Positions 37,965 to 46,777 of a stretch of DNA of 64,000 bases are shown here, piece by piece. The stretch is from Alteromonas genovensis (GTDB lineage: Bacteria; Pseudomonadota; Gammaproteobacteria; Enterobacterales; Alteromonadaceae). Where the stretch lies: NCBI RefSeq assembly GCF_010500895.1, contig NZ_JAAAWO010000001.1, positions 1 to 64,000 on the forward strand, read 5' to 3'. Position 1 is the first letter of the stretch. Every line of letters starts with the position of its first letter. The notes under the pieces were generated by a model that made no database searches, was not told the origin of the DNA, and worked only from the letters and a program-made list of their open reading frames with translations. The position numbers were made by a program, and so were the translations under genes.

Positions 37965-39173
37965 ATGCAAATTGGTGGAAAAACTCAGCAAGAAGCACTA
38001 GCAACACTGCGCGACATGACAACAGATATGTCCCAACCTTCTGTTTCAGAGCACACAAGCAGAATAGAAAAAGCGCAGCGCTACATGCAGGCCAATAATA
38101 TAGCTGCACTGTATCTCAATGCGGGTACTAATTTAGCCTATTTTACGGGAATGCAGTGGTACGCCAGCGAGCGCTTAGTTGGCGCCATATTGCCAGCTCG
38201 TGGAGACGTTGTTTATATTGCCCCGACCTTTGAGATTGATTCCTTAGAAGAACGTAAGCTTATTGCTGGACACATAGAAGGTTGGCAAGAGCACGAGAGC
38301 CCTTACGCCTTATTCGCAAAGTTACTGAGCGACATTGATACCGCGAATGGCAGCAAGGTTGCAGTCGACGAATCAACACAGTTTTTCATTGTGGATGGAT
38401 TTAGTAAAACCTTGCCTAAAACCATTGAAATAATCAATGGTAGCGAAGTGACTGCCCATTGCCGTATGCACAAATCGCCTCATGAGCTAGCACTTATTCA
38501 GCGAGCCATGGATATGACGTTAGCGGTTCATAAGGCAACCGCAAGTATGCTCAAAGAAGGAATGACAACTACGGAAGTAGAAGCATTCATTAACGAAGCG
38601 CACAGGAAAGTGGGTGCAAGTGGAAGTTATTTCTGTATCGTTTTGTTTGGCAAGGCCACCTCATTTCCACACGGGGTGAAAGATCCGCAGGTTTTAAAAG
38701 CCAACGATCTTGTTTTAATCGATACTGGCTGCAAGCTGCATGGATACCTATCAGATATTACACGAACCTATTGTTTTGGCGAGCCAACTTCAAAGCAAAG
38801 GCAGCTGTGGAGTAGTGAGAAACAAGCGCAAATAGCGGCGTTTAATGCGGCAACGGTGGGAAGCACGTGCGGCGACGTAGATGCAGCTGCAAGACACAGC
38901 TTAGAAGCTGAAGGCTTAGGGCCAGATTATACGCTGCCTGGACTACCTCATCGTACAGGTCATGGCATTGGGATGGACATTCATGAATGGCCGTACTTAG
39001 TTAAAGACAATCCTCATCAATTAGCGCCCGGTATGTGTTTTAGCAACGAGCCTATGATTGTTGTGCCCGGCGAGTTTGGCATTCGTTTAGAAGATCATTT
39101 TTATGTCACTGACGCCGGCCCAGTATGGTTTACCGAGCCAAGTAAATCAATCACTGAGCCGTTTAATGACTAA
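37965..39173 (+). CDS. M24-family metallopeptidase (Xaa-Pro peptidase-like)
   Basis: A 402 aa pita-bread-fold peptidase. An N-terminal creatinase-type domain (IAALYLNAGTNLAYFTGMQW) is followed by the catalytic domain with five metal ligands in order: Asp in LIDTGCKL and in YLSDITRTY, His in HRTGHGIGMDIHEWPY, Glu in SNEPMIVVPGEFG and Glu in IRLEDHFYV. Members cleave the bond before proline in peptides or short dipeptides. No signal peptide, so cytoplasmic. It begins 156 bp after the aspartic protease gene, in the same direction; co-transcription is possible but not shown. Confidence 0.9.
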   Translation: MQIGGKTQQEALATLRDMTTDMSQPSVSEHTSRIEKAQRYMQANNIAALYLNAGTNLAYFTGMQWYASERLVGAILPARGDVVYIAPTFEIDSLEERKLIAGHIEGWQEHESPYALFAKLLSDIDTANGSKVAVDESTQFFIVDGFSKTLPKTIEIINGSEVTAHCRMHKSPHELALIQRAMDMTLAVHKATASMLKEGMTTTEVEAFINEAHRKVGASGSYFCIVLFGKATSFPHGVKDPQVLKANDLVLIDTGCKLHGYLSDITRTYCFGEPTSKQRQLWSSEKQAQIAAFNAATVGSTCGDVDAAARHSLEAEGLGPDYTLPGLPHRTGHGIGMDIHEWPYLVKDNPHQLAPGMCFSNEPMIVVPGEFGIRLEDHFYVTDAGPVWFTEPSKSITEPFND

Positions 39174-39344
39174 AGCGGCTTTTAAACCTTATCTCATACC
39201 GGTCAATAAATAGTAGTGATTACGCATACTAGATAAACATCATTCGAACCCTTCAGTGGGATCCTCTACACTCATCGCAATGTAAAAAAGTTGTAAATTT
39301 AAAAGGGCGAATTGCCGCCCGACTAAGTCTCATGAGGTAAAGTG

Positions 39345-40499
39345 ATGTCTGACAATAATGCTGCAATCAATGAAGAGCTTACTATGTTCAAAGACATGGT
39401 ATTGCGTTTTATGGACCAAGAAATACTGCCCCATTATTCAAAATGGGAAGACGACCATCATATGCCTCGGGAAGTGTGGCATACCATGGGACGAGCGGGA
39501 ATGTTGCTTGTTGATATGCCTGAAAAGTATGGGGCAGCTGATGCTAGTTTTGATGTTTGTCAGATGATTCAAGAAGAAATGTGTCGTCTCGGTCTGCACA
39601 GTTTAGCAACAGGCTATAATATTCACGCCAATATTGTTGCGCCCTATTTGTTAAACATCGGTACCGAAGAACAAAAAGACTACTGGTTGCCGAAAATGGC
39701 CACAGGGGAAGTGCTTACCGCATTAGCAATGACAGAGCCTAATGCAGGCAGCGATGTGGCAGGCATGAAAACCAATGCTGTGAAAGAGGGTGATAGCTAC
39801 ATTCTCAATGGCTCAAAGGTGTTTATCACCAATGGCAACCAGGCCAATATGATCATTGTTTGCGCCAAGACCGACCCAAAAGCAGGTGCTAAAGGGGTGT
39901 CGTTGTTTTTGGTCGACACCAGTCTTCCTGGGTTTTCTACCGGAAAACCCATTCACAAAATAGGTCAGCACAGCAGCGATACTGGCGAACTCTTTTTTGA
40001 AAATATGAAAATTCCAGCTAACGCACTATTAGGCGAAGAGGGACGTGGGTTTGCCTATTTAATGCAAGAGCTACCAAGAGAGCGCTTGGGTTGCGCAGTG
40101 CAAGCTATTGGTCATGCACAAGGTGCACTCGATCTTACCATCGATTACGTAACTCAACGCAAGGCGTTTGGTCAAACAGTAGGTCAATTTCAAAATACGC
40201 GGTTTAAATTAGCCGAATGTCAGACTGAACTTGAAATGTGTAAAGCGCTATTAGAAAAACACATGGACAAGTTCAGTCGTGACGAAATGACGGTAACCGA
40301 TGCAGCGATGCTTAAATTGGCAGCCACCGAGATGCAGCTGAAAATGGTGAATGAATGTCTGCAATTATTCGGCGGCTACGGCTATACCGATGAATATCCT
40401 ATTTCACGTTTTTATCGAGATGCACGGGTGCAAACCATTTATGCAGGCAGCTCCGAAATTATGAAAGAAGTCATTGCCCGCGGAATGCTCGGGCGTTAA
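39345..40499 (+). CDS. Acyl-CoA dehydrogenase (LCAD/IVD-like catalytic position)
   Basis: FAD-dependent acyl-CoA dehydrogenase, 384 aa. Motifs: ALAMTEPNAGSDVAGMKTNA, GSKVFITNGNQANMIIVCA, QRKAFGQTVGQFQNTRFKLA, LQLFGGYGYTDEYPISRFYRD. The usual catalytic Glu before the last helix is Ala (IYAGSSEIMKE, about 365-375), while a Glu is available in LPRERLG (about 246), as in long-chain and isovaleryl-CoA dehydrogenases. So substrates may be long or branched acyl-CoA. ATG at 39345 follows GAGG; a GTG just before is also in frame. Stands alone with a terminator. Confidence 0.93.
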   Translation: MSDNNAAINEELTMFKDMVLRFMDQEILPHYSKWEDDHHMPREVWHTMGRAGMLLVDMPEKYGAADASFDVCQMIQEEMCRLGLHSLATGYNIHANIVAPYLLNIGTEEQKDYWLPKMATGEVLTALAMTEPNAGSDVAGMKTNAVKEGDSYILNGSKVFITNGNQANMIIVCAKTDPKAGAKGVSLFLVDTSLPGFSTGKPIHKIGQHSSDTGELFFENMKIPANALLGEEGRGFAYLMQELPRERLGCAVQAIGHAQGALDLTIDYVTQRKAFGQTVGQFQNTRFKLAECQTELEMCKALLEKHMDKFSRDEMTVTDAAMLKLAATEMQLKMVNECLQLFGGYGYTDEYPISRFYRDARVQTIYAGSSEIMKEVIARGMLGR

Positions 40500-40513
40500 C
40501 TCGTGTCATTAAT

Positions 40514-40550
40514 GATCCCGCTTATTGTGCGGGCTCTATTTCTTTTACGA
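40514..40550 (+). terminator. Terminator after the acyl-CoA dehydrogenase gene
   Basis: Stem CCCGC/GCGGG with a seven-base loop, then CTCTATTTCTTTT; 17 bp after the stop. Confidence 0.7.
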
Positions 40551-40566
40551 TTCTTTTATGGTTTTT

Positions 40567-41778
40567 TTATAATTCTTTTATAAAAACACCGGCATGCTTC
40601 CCCAAACGATGTATCAAGGCATCACCGAGTGCTGAGGCGGGAGTCCAAAAGCCGCCTTTTACATCGGGGATATCTTTTGCCAAGCAAAGCGCGGCCTGCG
40701 AAAGCATTTTTGCAGTACTGCCATATCCTGGGTCTTTGTCACCGGTAACTTGTACTACCTGTCTCTTGCCATTGTTTAATTCAGCATAAAAGCGCATGTC
40801 GAACATGCCGTTTTCTTGGTCATCAACCGATGGACCTTCACCAGGTTTTGGTAAAATGTGATTTGCGAGTAAATTCCTCACTGGCGCAAAACTGGCCGCC
40901 CCTACAAATGCACCTAAACCAAGGGTAGTTATCCATGCCGTGCTAGCGGTTTTGCTCGACATAGCTTCATCGTATTTGAAGTCTTTTCCATACATAGTAC
41001 CAAGCAGTTGATTACTGCGATGAACAATACGTTCGTTAATGGCTGCCATAACAAAGGGCATTGTCCAAATGCTAAGGTCGTTGTCGTATTCTGCTTTTTT
41101 ATGATTTTTTTGCCGTAAATGAAAAGGGTGTCCAGCATTACAAAGCATATAAGGGTTTACTAAAAGCTTTCTCAAACTCGGGTTGTCACTGGCCTCTTTA
41201 AGCACGTTTAACATGCTGGCGATAGTGCCCCCAGATGCTGCGCCTTTAATCTTATATACCCGCATCTTTATTTGCTTGGCAGGGCTTCCCGTTTTTTCAA
41301 TGGCGCTTTGCTGTGAAAAATAAACCCCTAAATCTGATGGAATTGAGTCGAATCCTGAACAGTTAATAATACGAGCTCCTGAGGCTTGTGCCTGAGGCTC
41401 ATATTTATCGAGCATCGCTTTTATCCATTGAGGCTCACCGGTTAAGTCGCAGTAATCCGTGCCGGTGTTTGCACATACTTTTACCAGAGTCTCACCGTAT
41501 AGCGCATAAGGCCCCACAGTGGAGATAATAACGTTGGTTTTCTCGCACAACGCAGTAAGCGCGGTTTCGTCGCTGGCATCAGCAACAAAGTGAGGGACTG
41601 ATGTTAAGCCATGCTCTTTTTTTAATGCGAGAAGCTTTTGCTCGTCTCTTCCTGCTATAGCCCAAGAAAAGGTTTCTTCAGCGTAGGTAGCAAGATACGA
41701 AATCATGATTTTGCCAACGAAGGAGGTGGCGCCATATAACAGTATGTCGAATTCTTTTGTGGGCGTAGTCGTGTTCAT
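40567..41778 (-). CDS. Saccharopine dehydrogenase-like (trans-acting enoyl reductase type) oxidoreductase
   Basis: A 403 aa NAD(P)-binding protein. The N-terminal Rossmann motif is LYGATSFVGKIMISYLA, followed by WAIAGRDEQKLLALK, VISTVGPYALYGETLVKVC and DYCDLTGEPQWI, all characteristic of the saccharopine dehydrogenase / trans-acting enoyl reductase group. This group is involved in lipid or polyketide reduction in some bacteria, but the substrate here is unknown. A hydrophobic segment (TLGLGAFVGAASFAPVRNLLA) occurs at about residues 285-305. Convergent with the acyl-CoA dehydrogenase gene, which may hint at lipid metabolism. Confidence 0.85.
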   Translation of the reverse strand: MNTTTPTKEFDILLYGATSFVGKIMISYLATYAEETFSWAIAGRDEQKLLALKKEHGLTSVPHFVADASDETALTALCEKTNVIISTVGPYALYGETLVKVCANTGTDYCDLTGEPQWIKAMLDKYEPQAQASGARIINCSGFDSIPSDLGVYFSQQSAIEKTGSPAKQIKMRVYKIKGAASGGTIASMLNVLKEASDNPSLRKLLVNPYMLCNAGHPFHLRQKNHKKAEYDNDLSIWTMPFVMAAINERIVHRSNQLLGTMYGKDFKYDEAMSSKTASTAWITTLGLGAFVGAASFAPVRNLLANHILPKPGEGPSVDDQENGMFDMRFYAELNNGKRQVVQVTGDKDPGYGSTAKMLSQAALCLAKDIPDVKGGFWTPASALGDALIHRLGKHAGVFIKEL

Positions 41779-41857
41779 ATTCTTCTTATAATAATGTGGT
41801 GGTAAAATCTAGGTACGAATATCTAAGCTAGGTCAATTTTTTACTTTTCTATCTATT

Positions 41858-42421
41858 CTACTTGCCCTGCTGAGGGCGAAGAGCCAGCTTTCCTTGTTCA
41901 ACAGATAATGTGATGGGAATACTAGAGAGAAGGTTAACCGTTTTATTTGTTGTGTCTAATTTATACACGGGGTTAGACACTAAGTAGCCATTGATAAGCT
42001 GCATCACTTCTTTGCTTAAAGGTGCGAGGTTGCCTTTATATCCCGCCGCATCCACAGTGCTATCAAGCAACGACAATGAGTGAACAAAAATCGCTTTTTT
42101 CTCACTGTCATAATAAGGGGTGCCTTCTAAAGACAAGCGTATTTTGGCGGGATAGCTAAATCCAAACGCGTTTATGCTGGCTGTGGCGTCGGTGCCTAAC
42201 TGAACAACATCTCTTCCTTCGGGGCCAATGTTTACCGATATGTCATTTACCTCTAGCAGCAAAGGAATACCAGCAAGCGACGCTTTTTGCTGAAGTTTAT
42301 CTAGCTGACTTCCTAATACCTGCTCTACATCTGCATTTGAAACCGTATACGCAGATATCTGAGACAGTGCTGCGCAGCCATTTAAAAATACAATGGCGGC
42401 CAATAGGGATAAAAACTTCAT
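41858..42421 (-). CDS. DUF1439 (YceB-like) lipoprotein
   Basis: A 187 aa predicted lipoprotein: signal with lipobox FLNGCAAL (Cys16). The mature part has the DUF1439 pattern (long N-terminal helix, then beta strands such as DISVNIGPEGRDVVQLGTDA and PAKIRLSLEGTPYYDSEKKA), like E. coli YceB, thought to bind lipids in the periplasm in the manner of tubular lipid-binding proteins. The stop-proximal PITLSVEQGKLALRP closes the fold. Downstream of the saccharopine-dehydrogenase-like gene is not its direction; it is upstream of it, 79 bp apart, so the two may be co-transcribed. Confidence 0.83.
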   Translation of the reverse strand: MKFLSLLAAIVFLNGCAALSQISAYTVSNADVEQVLGSQLDKLQQKASLAGIPLLLEVNDISVNIGPEGRDVVQLGTDATASINAFGFSYPAKIRLSLEGTPYYDSEKKAIFVHSLSLLDSTVDAAGYKGNLAPLSKEVMQLINGYLVSNPVYKLDTTNKTVNLLSSIPITLSVEQGKLALRPQQGK

Positions 42422-42537
42422 TACGTTTACTCTCTTCTTACATTCATGTTGTCACATAGTAGACAATAAAGGGTGTGTGAGGTCTACCTTTTAACGTCAT
42501 AAGGCTTTTTCCTATTAGCTACTAGTTTCAGCTGTGA

Positions 42538-42720
42538 TTCAAAATCTGCCAACTTCGCACCACCTTGCCGTCTGGCTCTGCTGAGTACCCGTTGACAATA
42601 GGTGGTGATGTTGAAATTTTAGTGGCTCAAGTGTGGGTTGTTGAAGAGGGATCGGTGCCGATGAACTTCTATTGGTCGGCGTCAGAAGATGATACGAACT
42701 GGGCAATAGTCGTCAATTAA
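42538..42720 (+). pseudogene. Remnant of a gene 3' end
   Basis: An open frame of about 60 codons without ATG or a usable ribosome binding site, bounded upstream by two in-frame stops (42517 and 42535). Its translation looks like a real protein C-terminus (GGDVEILVAQVWVVEEG, then PMNFYWSASEDDTNW, ending IVVN) with balanced composition. It is followed 6 bp later by a strong hairpin. I infer a truncated gene whose 5' part was deleted; the parent family is not recognised. Confidence 0.45.
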
Positions 42721-42726
42721 CCAGTA

Positions 42727-42753
42727 AAGCGCCTGTAATAATTGCAGGCGCTT
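42727..42753. terminator. Hairpin between gene remnant and DUF3010 gene
   Basis: Perfect 9-bp stem AAGCGCCTG/CAGGCGCTT with a nine-base loop. It lies 8 bp beyond the DUF3010 stop on the minus strand and after the remnant on the plus strand; no long T-run is present, so strength is uncertain. Confidence 0.65.
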
Positions 42754-42760
42754 AATGCTG

Positions 42761-43195
42761 TTACTCTTGGTGAGCACGTTTCATTAACCAAGCATAGGCC
42801 GTGGTGAAAGCAGGTTCTTGAAATTGTTTTAACCCTGTATCTGAAAATGGCACTGCAACCGGGTTTCTGCGCAACGATTCTTTAATTTCGGTGGGACCAA
42901 ATACAACAACCTCTAACCCATCAATTAATTCAATAGCCGCTTCAAGCTTAAACCCAATAGCACTGCCAGCAAATTTGCCCTTACTCTGGCGTTGACGAAT
43001 GACGACAGCATCAATTTTGTAGTCGGCCATTAATTTTTCAAACGTACTTTGAAAACTTTTAAGACCTTTCGCACTGGTATCGGCCAGCGTTAAACGGCGG
43101 GTTCGGCAGTCGGGTACATGAAACAAACCGTCTATTAATGACAAAAGACATACTGTCGCTTCATTACCTTTTAAATCTACACCACAAACTTTCAT
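42761..43195 (-). CDS. DUF3010 family protein (RNase H/RuvC-like fold)
   Basis: A 144 aa protein matching the DUF3010 family of marine Gammaproteobacteria. It starts with a KVCGVDLKGNEATVCLL strand-turn-strand like the first acidic motif of RNase H/RuvC-type folds, has DAVVIRQRQSKGKFAGSAIGFKLEAAI in the middle and ends with AYAWLMKR. Function is not established; a nuclease-like fold suggests, but does not prove, nucleic acid processing. No signal peptide. Confidence 0.8.
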   Translation of the reverse strand: MKVCGVDLKGNEATVCLLSLIDGLFHVPDCRTRRLTLADTSAKGLKSFQSTFEKLMADYKIDAVVIRQRQSKGKFAGSAIGFKLEAAIELIDGLEVVVFGPTEIKESLRRNPVAVPFSDTGLKQFQEPAFTTAYAWLMKRAHQE

Positions 43196-43576
43196 ACTAT
43201 TTCCTATTTATATTTGCGTTAAGTATACCGTTTTTTATCAAAGTTAAAGAACCACTATTTTGGTTTCTCTGCGTGAACTCATGTTGTAAGAGCGGTCGTG
43301 TTTAAAAAGGTAGCAGTGAAGGAAAGAAAGTGCATGGCTCCGCTTGGCATGCCGAAGACGGAAAACAGAAAATACCGATAATGCTGAGGAATACTGATAG
43401 TAAATTGAACTCAAAGAGCCAAGGCTACATCGACAGTAGAAAAAGAATAATAAGGAATATTGCAATTGAAGCAGAAAAGGCGAGGCCCCATAAAAGGGGC
43501 CTCTAGTGCGGCCCGGAGCCGCTACCATGTTGAAACTGTTACTCACATGGTGTGATGTATTAGGTTCGGTTAGAAA
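43196..43576. other. Structured intergenic region downstream of the DUF3718 gene
   Basis: About 380 bp without a convincing gene. On its right side three hairpins follow each other: AGGCCCC/GGGGCCT (43482-43503), GCGGC/GCCGC (43508-43522) and ACCATGT/ACATGGT (43524-43551). Further left, GCATGGC/GCCATGC-like half-sites occur near 43332-43352. On the minus strand the first could be a terminator for the DUF3718 gene; the group could also be a small structured RNA. A 100-codon open frame on the minus strand is low-complexity and not called. Confidence 0.45.
43481..43503 (-). terminator. Likely terminator of the DUF3718 gene transcript
   Basis: Read on the minus strand: AGGCCCC, loop TTTTA, TGGGGCCT, then CGCCTTTTC. 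The stem is very GC-rich but the T-run is offset, and it lies about 75 bp after the stop. Confidence 0.55.
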
Positions 43577-43975
43577 TTAAATTCTTCCGTTAAGCTCAGC
43601 CGAAATGGGTGAGTCTTGTAGACCTTGCTCAGCAATCCACGCTTGAAGTGTTTTGCCGTCTGCTTCTGGCGCCTGTAGGTCTTTGCTTGGCATTTTCTTA
43701 ACCAATAACGTGCCAACTTCAACCGCGTTGCTCGTTACCGCTGTGCGGATAAGGCTTTGTCCGTTACATGAAACACCTGCGTAATAATCGCGAAGTTTCA
43801 AACGGTAATCTGACTGTACACTACGCATCTTTTTACGAAGCTCACCTTTGTCGTCAGCCTGTACGATAGTACAGATGTTAGCTAGTGCATCGTTGATGCC
43901 GTCTGCTTGTGCTGCGTTAGAGAAAGCAAGTGTAGATGCTGCAATAATGATAGAGGTTTTAACTATTTTCAACAT
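43577..43975 (-). CDS. Exported DUF3718-family protein
   Basis: A 132 aa protein with a Sec signal (residues 1-24, IIIAASTLAFSNAAQA). The mature domain has paired cysteines in ANICTIVQADDKGELRKKM and YYAGVSCNGQSLIRTAV, a pattern I associate with DUF3718, found in Alteromonas, Shewanella and relatives. Function unknown; periplasmic. In its 5' leader CAACTCA and TGAGTTG (44014-44039) form a hairpin about 40 nt upstream of the ATG, followed by AAAAAACATT in the transcript. It may attenuate expression. Confidence 0.72.
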   Translation of the reverse strand: MLKIVKTSIIIAASTLAFSNAAQADGINDALANICTIVQADDKGELRKKMRSVQSDYRLKLRDYYAGVSCNGQSLIRTAVTSNAVEVGTLLVKKMPSKDLQAPEADGKTLQAWIAEQGLQDSPISAELNGRI

Positions 43976-44285
43976 GGTTAAAGTTCCTGTGGTTAATTGT
44001 TTAATGTTTTTTGCAACTCACTCGTCGTTGCTTGAGTTGTATTAAACGCCACCTTCGCAAAAACAAAAACATGTTGGGTAATATATAGGTATTTAAAGTT
44101 ATACTTTTGGTTAAGGTTTTTCCTCAAACCCACAAATCCTCAAAAAAAGTCGTCCGCTATAGACTGTAGCGTTTACCTCTTTACTTTCTGTCTTTCTATT
44201 CCTAAATCGGAATCGAAGGTGCTTCCTTTACAGTTGAATTAATGAGGAGTAGGTTTTGCTTACAACTAAAAATAAGGAAAAGCAC

Positions 44286-46526
44286 ATGAAGTGCCTGTCG
44301 GTTTGTTTTGCTGTATTTGTGACTATGTTTATTTCCGCGTGCTCGTCGGATCATAAAACGCCCGCAGTTGACCAAGCAACTGATAATCCATCAAAGGATG
44401 TTTTGCGCTGGGAAGCAACGGCAAAGAACGTGACTATTACCCGCGATAACTGGGGCATTCCCCATATTAAAGGGAAAACTGATGCTGATGCCGTGTTTGG
44501 AATGCTGTATGCCCAGGCCGAAGATGACTTTAATCGAATAGAGCGCAATTATATTAATGCCATGGGCCGTTTAGCTGAAGATCTCGGCGAGGATGAACTA
44601 TACCGAGATCTTCGCATGAAGCTGTTTATTCAGCCTAAGCAAATTAAAAAGCAGTATGAAGAAAGCCCACAGTGGCTTAGAAAATTGATGGTGGCATTTG
44701 CCGATGGTTTGAACTATTACCTTTACACGCATCCTGAAGTACAACCTAAAGTCATTACCCGCTTTGAGCCTTGGATGGCGCTCACCTTTAGTGAGGGCAG
44801 TATAGGTGGCGATATTGAACGCGGCGTAAACATGGCTCGATTGGCCGAGTTCTACGGTAATGATATGGCAAATGTTTCCTTTAATAATGATTTATTGACT
44901 ACAGCCAATCAATTAAACGCTGAGCCGGGTGGTTCGAACGGTTTTGCCATTGCTCCTAGTCGTACGAAAAACGGTAATGCGCTTCTTTTAGTAAATCCTC
45001 ATACCAGCTTTTATTTTAGACACGAAGCTCACGTGCAATCAGAGGAAGGGTTAAATGCCTACGGGGCATCTACGTGGGGACAATTCTTTATCTACCAAGG
45101 CTTCAACGAGCGTGTGGGTTGGATGCACACATCAACCTACGTGGATGTAATAGACGAATACATAGAAACCGTTATCGAAAAAGAGGATGGTTTGCACTAT
45201 GTATATGGCGATGAGCATCGCAAGCTCAAAACGCGACTTATCGAATTACCTTACAAAGCAAAAGACGGCACTATGCAGCAAAAGCAAGTGACTGCTTACT
45301 TCACCCACCGTGGTCCAATAGTACGTTCACATAACGGCAAGTGGGTGTCGGTGCGCTTGATGGAAGAGCCAGTTAAAGCGTTGATACAGTCTTATTCGCG
45401 CACAAAAGCGCAAAATTACGATGAGTTTTATTCAGCAATGAAAGGCCTAACAAACTCGTCGAACAACACCGTATACGCCGATGCCGATGGCACTATTGCC
45501 TACTTCCACGGTAATTTTGTACCTCGTCGTAATACGGCTTTCGATTATACCCAGCCAGTAGATGGAAGTAACCCCGCGACAGATTGGCAAGGCATTCATC
45601 CATTAGAAGAGCATATTCATATTAAAAACCCAGGGAATGGCTGGATTCAAAATACCAATAACTGGCCTTACAGCGCGGCAGCAGAGTTCAGCCCTAAAAA
45701 GGAGGATTACCCAGCGTACTATTCGGGTACCACTGAAAACTATCGCGGTATTCACGCCATTAATTTACTTAAAAATACGACTGACTTTGACGTCGATAGT
45801 CTTATTAATGCCGCTTACGATAGCCATTTAACTGGGTTTGATGTATTGCTTGTGCCCCTGTTTAAAGCTTTTGAGTCCTTGCCTGATTCTGACCCTAGAA
45901 AAGCGTCATTACGGGAGCCTATTGCAACGCTTCAAGCGTGGGACAAACGCAGCGGCGAAGACAGCGTGCCTACCTCTATTGCTGTTTTCTGGGGCATGGA
46001 TTTGATGCAGTCCGTTCGCAATAAAGCGCGAGCTGCTGATGTAAGTGTTTATACCTATATGGAGAGCATGGCTTCTAATGATGAGCGCCTTATTTCTCTA
46101 AAGTCGGCTGTTGATAAGCTAGCTCGTGACTTTGGAACCTGGCAGACCCCATGGGGAGAAATTAATCGCTTCCAACGCATTAGCCCCGATATTCGACAGC
46201 ATTTCGATGATGATGCACCAAGCTTGCCCGTTGGTTTTGCGTCTGGCCGGTGGGGAGCTCTTGCGGCCTACGGCCAAAATTATGGCCAGGGTGAAACAAA
46301 GCGAATTTATGGCACGCGTGGAAATAGCTTTGTGGCAGCAGTTGAATTTGGCGAAAAGCTAAAAGCTAAGGCAATTACCGCTGGTGGTTTGAGTAACGAT
46401 CCGAGTTCTCCACATTATAACGATCAAGCGGCAGTCTATGTCTCAGGTAAATTGCGTGATGTGTATTTTTATGCTGACGATATTGCGGCGAACGCAGAAG
46501 AGACTTATCAACCAGGGCAGCGTTGA
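44286..46526 (+). CDS. Penicillin acylase-family lipoprotein (N-terminal nucleophile amidase)
   Basis: A 746 aa Ntn-hydrolase precursor. Lipoprotein signal with lipobox ISACSS near residue 19. Alpha-subunit part: ITRDNWGIPHIKGKTDADAV. The autoprocessing site is GGSNGFAIAPS (Ser about 217), which would become the beta-subunit N-terminus, followed by NPHTSFYFRHEAHV and, later, the catalytic Asn region (LTNSSNNTVYADADGTIAYF). Family enzymes cleave amides such as acyl-homoserine lactones, beta-lactams or aculeacin. ATG at 44286 follows AAGGA; a TTG at 44256 with GAGGAG would add ten residues and is also plausible. Confidence 0.88.
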   Translation: MKCLSVCFAVFVTMFISACSSDHKTPAVDQATDNPSKDVLRWEATAKNVTITRDNWGIPHIKGKTDADAVFGMLYAQAEDDFNRIERNYINAMGRLAEDLGEDELYRDLRMKLFIQPKQIKKQYEESPQWLRKLMVAFADGLNYYLYTHPEVQPKVITRFEPWMALTFSEGSIGGDIERGVNMARLAEFYGNDMANVSFNNDLLTTANQLNAEPGGSNGFAIAPSRTKNGNALLLVNPHTSFYFRHEAHVQSEEGLNAYGASTWGQFFIYQGFNERVGWMHTSTYVDVIDEYIETVIEKEDGLHYVYGDEHRKLKTRLIELPYKAKDGTMQQKQVTAYFTHRGPIVRSHNGKWVSVRLMEEPVKALIQSYSRTKAQNYDEFYSAMKGLTNSSNNTVYADADGTIAYFHGNFVPRRNTAFDYTQPVDGSNPATDWQGIHPLEEHIHIKNPGNGWIQNTNNWPYSAAAEFSPKKEDYPAYYSGTTENYRGIHAINLLKNTTDFDVDSLINAAYDSHLTGFDVLLVPLFKAFESLPDSDPRKASLREPIATLQAWDKRSGEDSVPTSIAVFWGMDLMQSVRNKARAADVSVYTYMESMASNDERLISLKSAVDKLARDFGTWQTPWGEINRFQRISPDIRQHFDDDAPSLPVGFASGRWGALAAYGQNYGQGETKRIYGTRGNSFVAAVEFGEKLKAKAITAGGLSNDPSSPHYNDQAAVYVSGKLRDVYFYADDIAANAEETYQPGQR

Positions 46527-46708
46527 GTTGCCCTCTAAAGTAATTGAGGCGGGTATAAAAAGAGTTCTCTGTATTATTAATGTGGCATCAATGCAGCAGA
46601 CGATTAGAAGTTGTCTCAAAAATCTAAACCAGCTAAGCCGCAAGAGCGTTGAAGCTGGAATGAAAAAAAGCAGCTGTATTTCAAAGTGTGCCTCAAATAA
46701 GTGAATAT

Positions 46709-46760
46709 ACCTGCACCTATAACAATGCGCGATTCAGTTATTGGTGCAGGTTGTCATATT
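46709..46760. terminator. Hairpin between acylase gene and convergent DsbA/HCCA-like gene
   Basis: ACCTGCACC (46709-46717) pairs perfectly with GGTGCAGGT (46743-46751), extended inside by ATAAC/GTTAT. AT-rich sequence on both sides; the convergent gene ends at 46778. Probably a bidirectional terminator. Confidence 0.7.
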
Positions 46761-46777
46761 TAATGATACCTATCTCG

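Noticed and set aside
43244..43546. A 100-codon minus-strand open frame after the DUF3718 gene
   Set aside because: Low-complexity Ser/Tyr/Phe-rich translation, no ribosome binding site, overlaps several hairpins.
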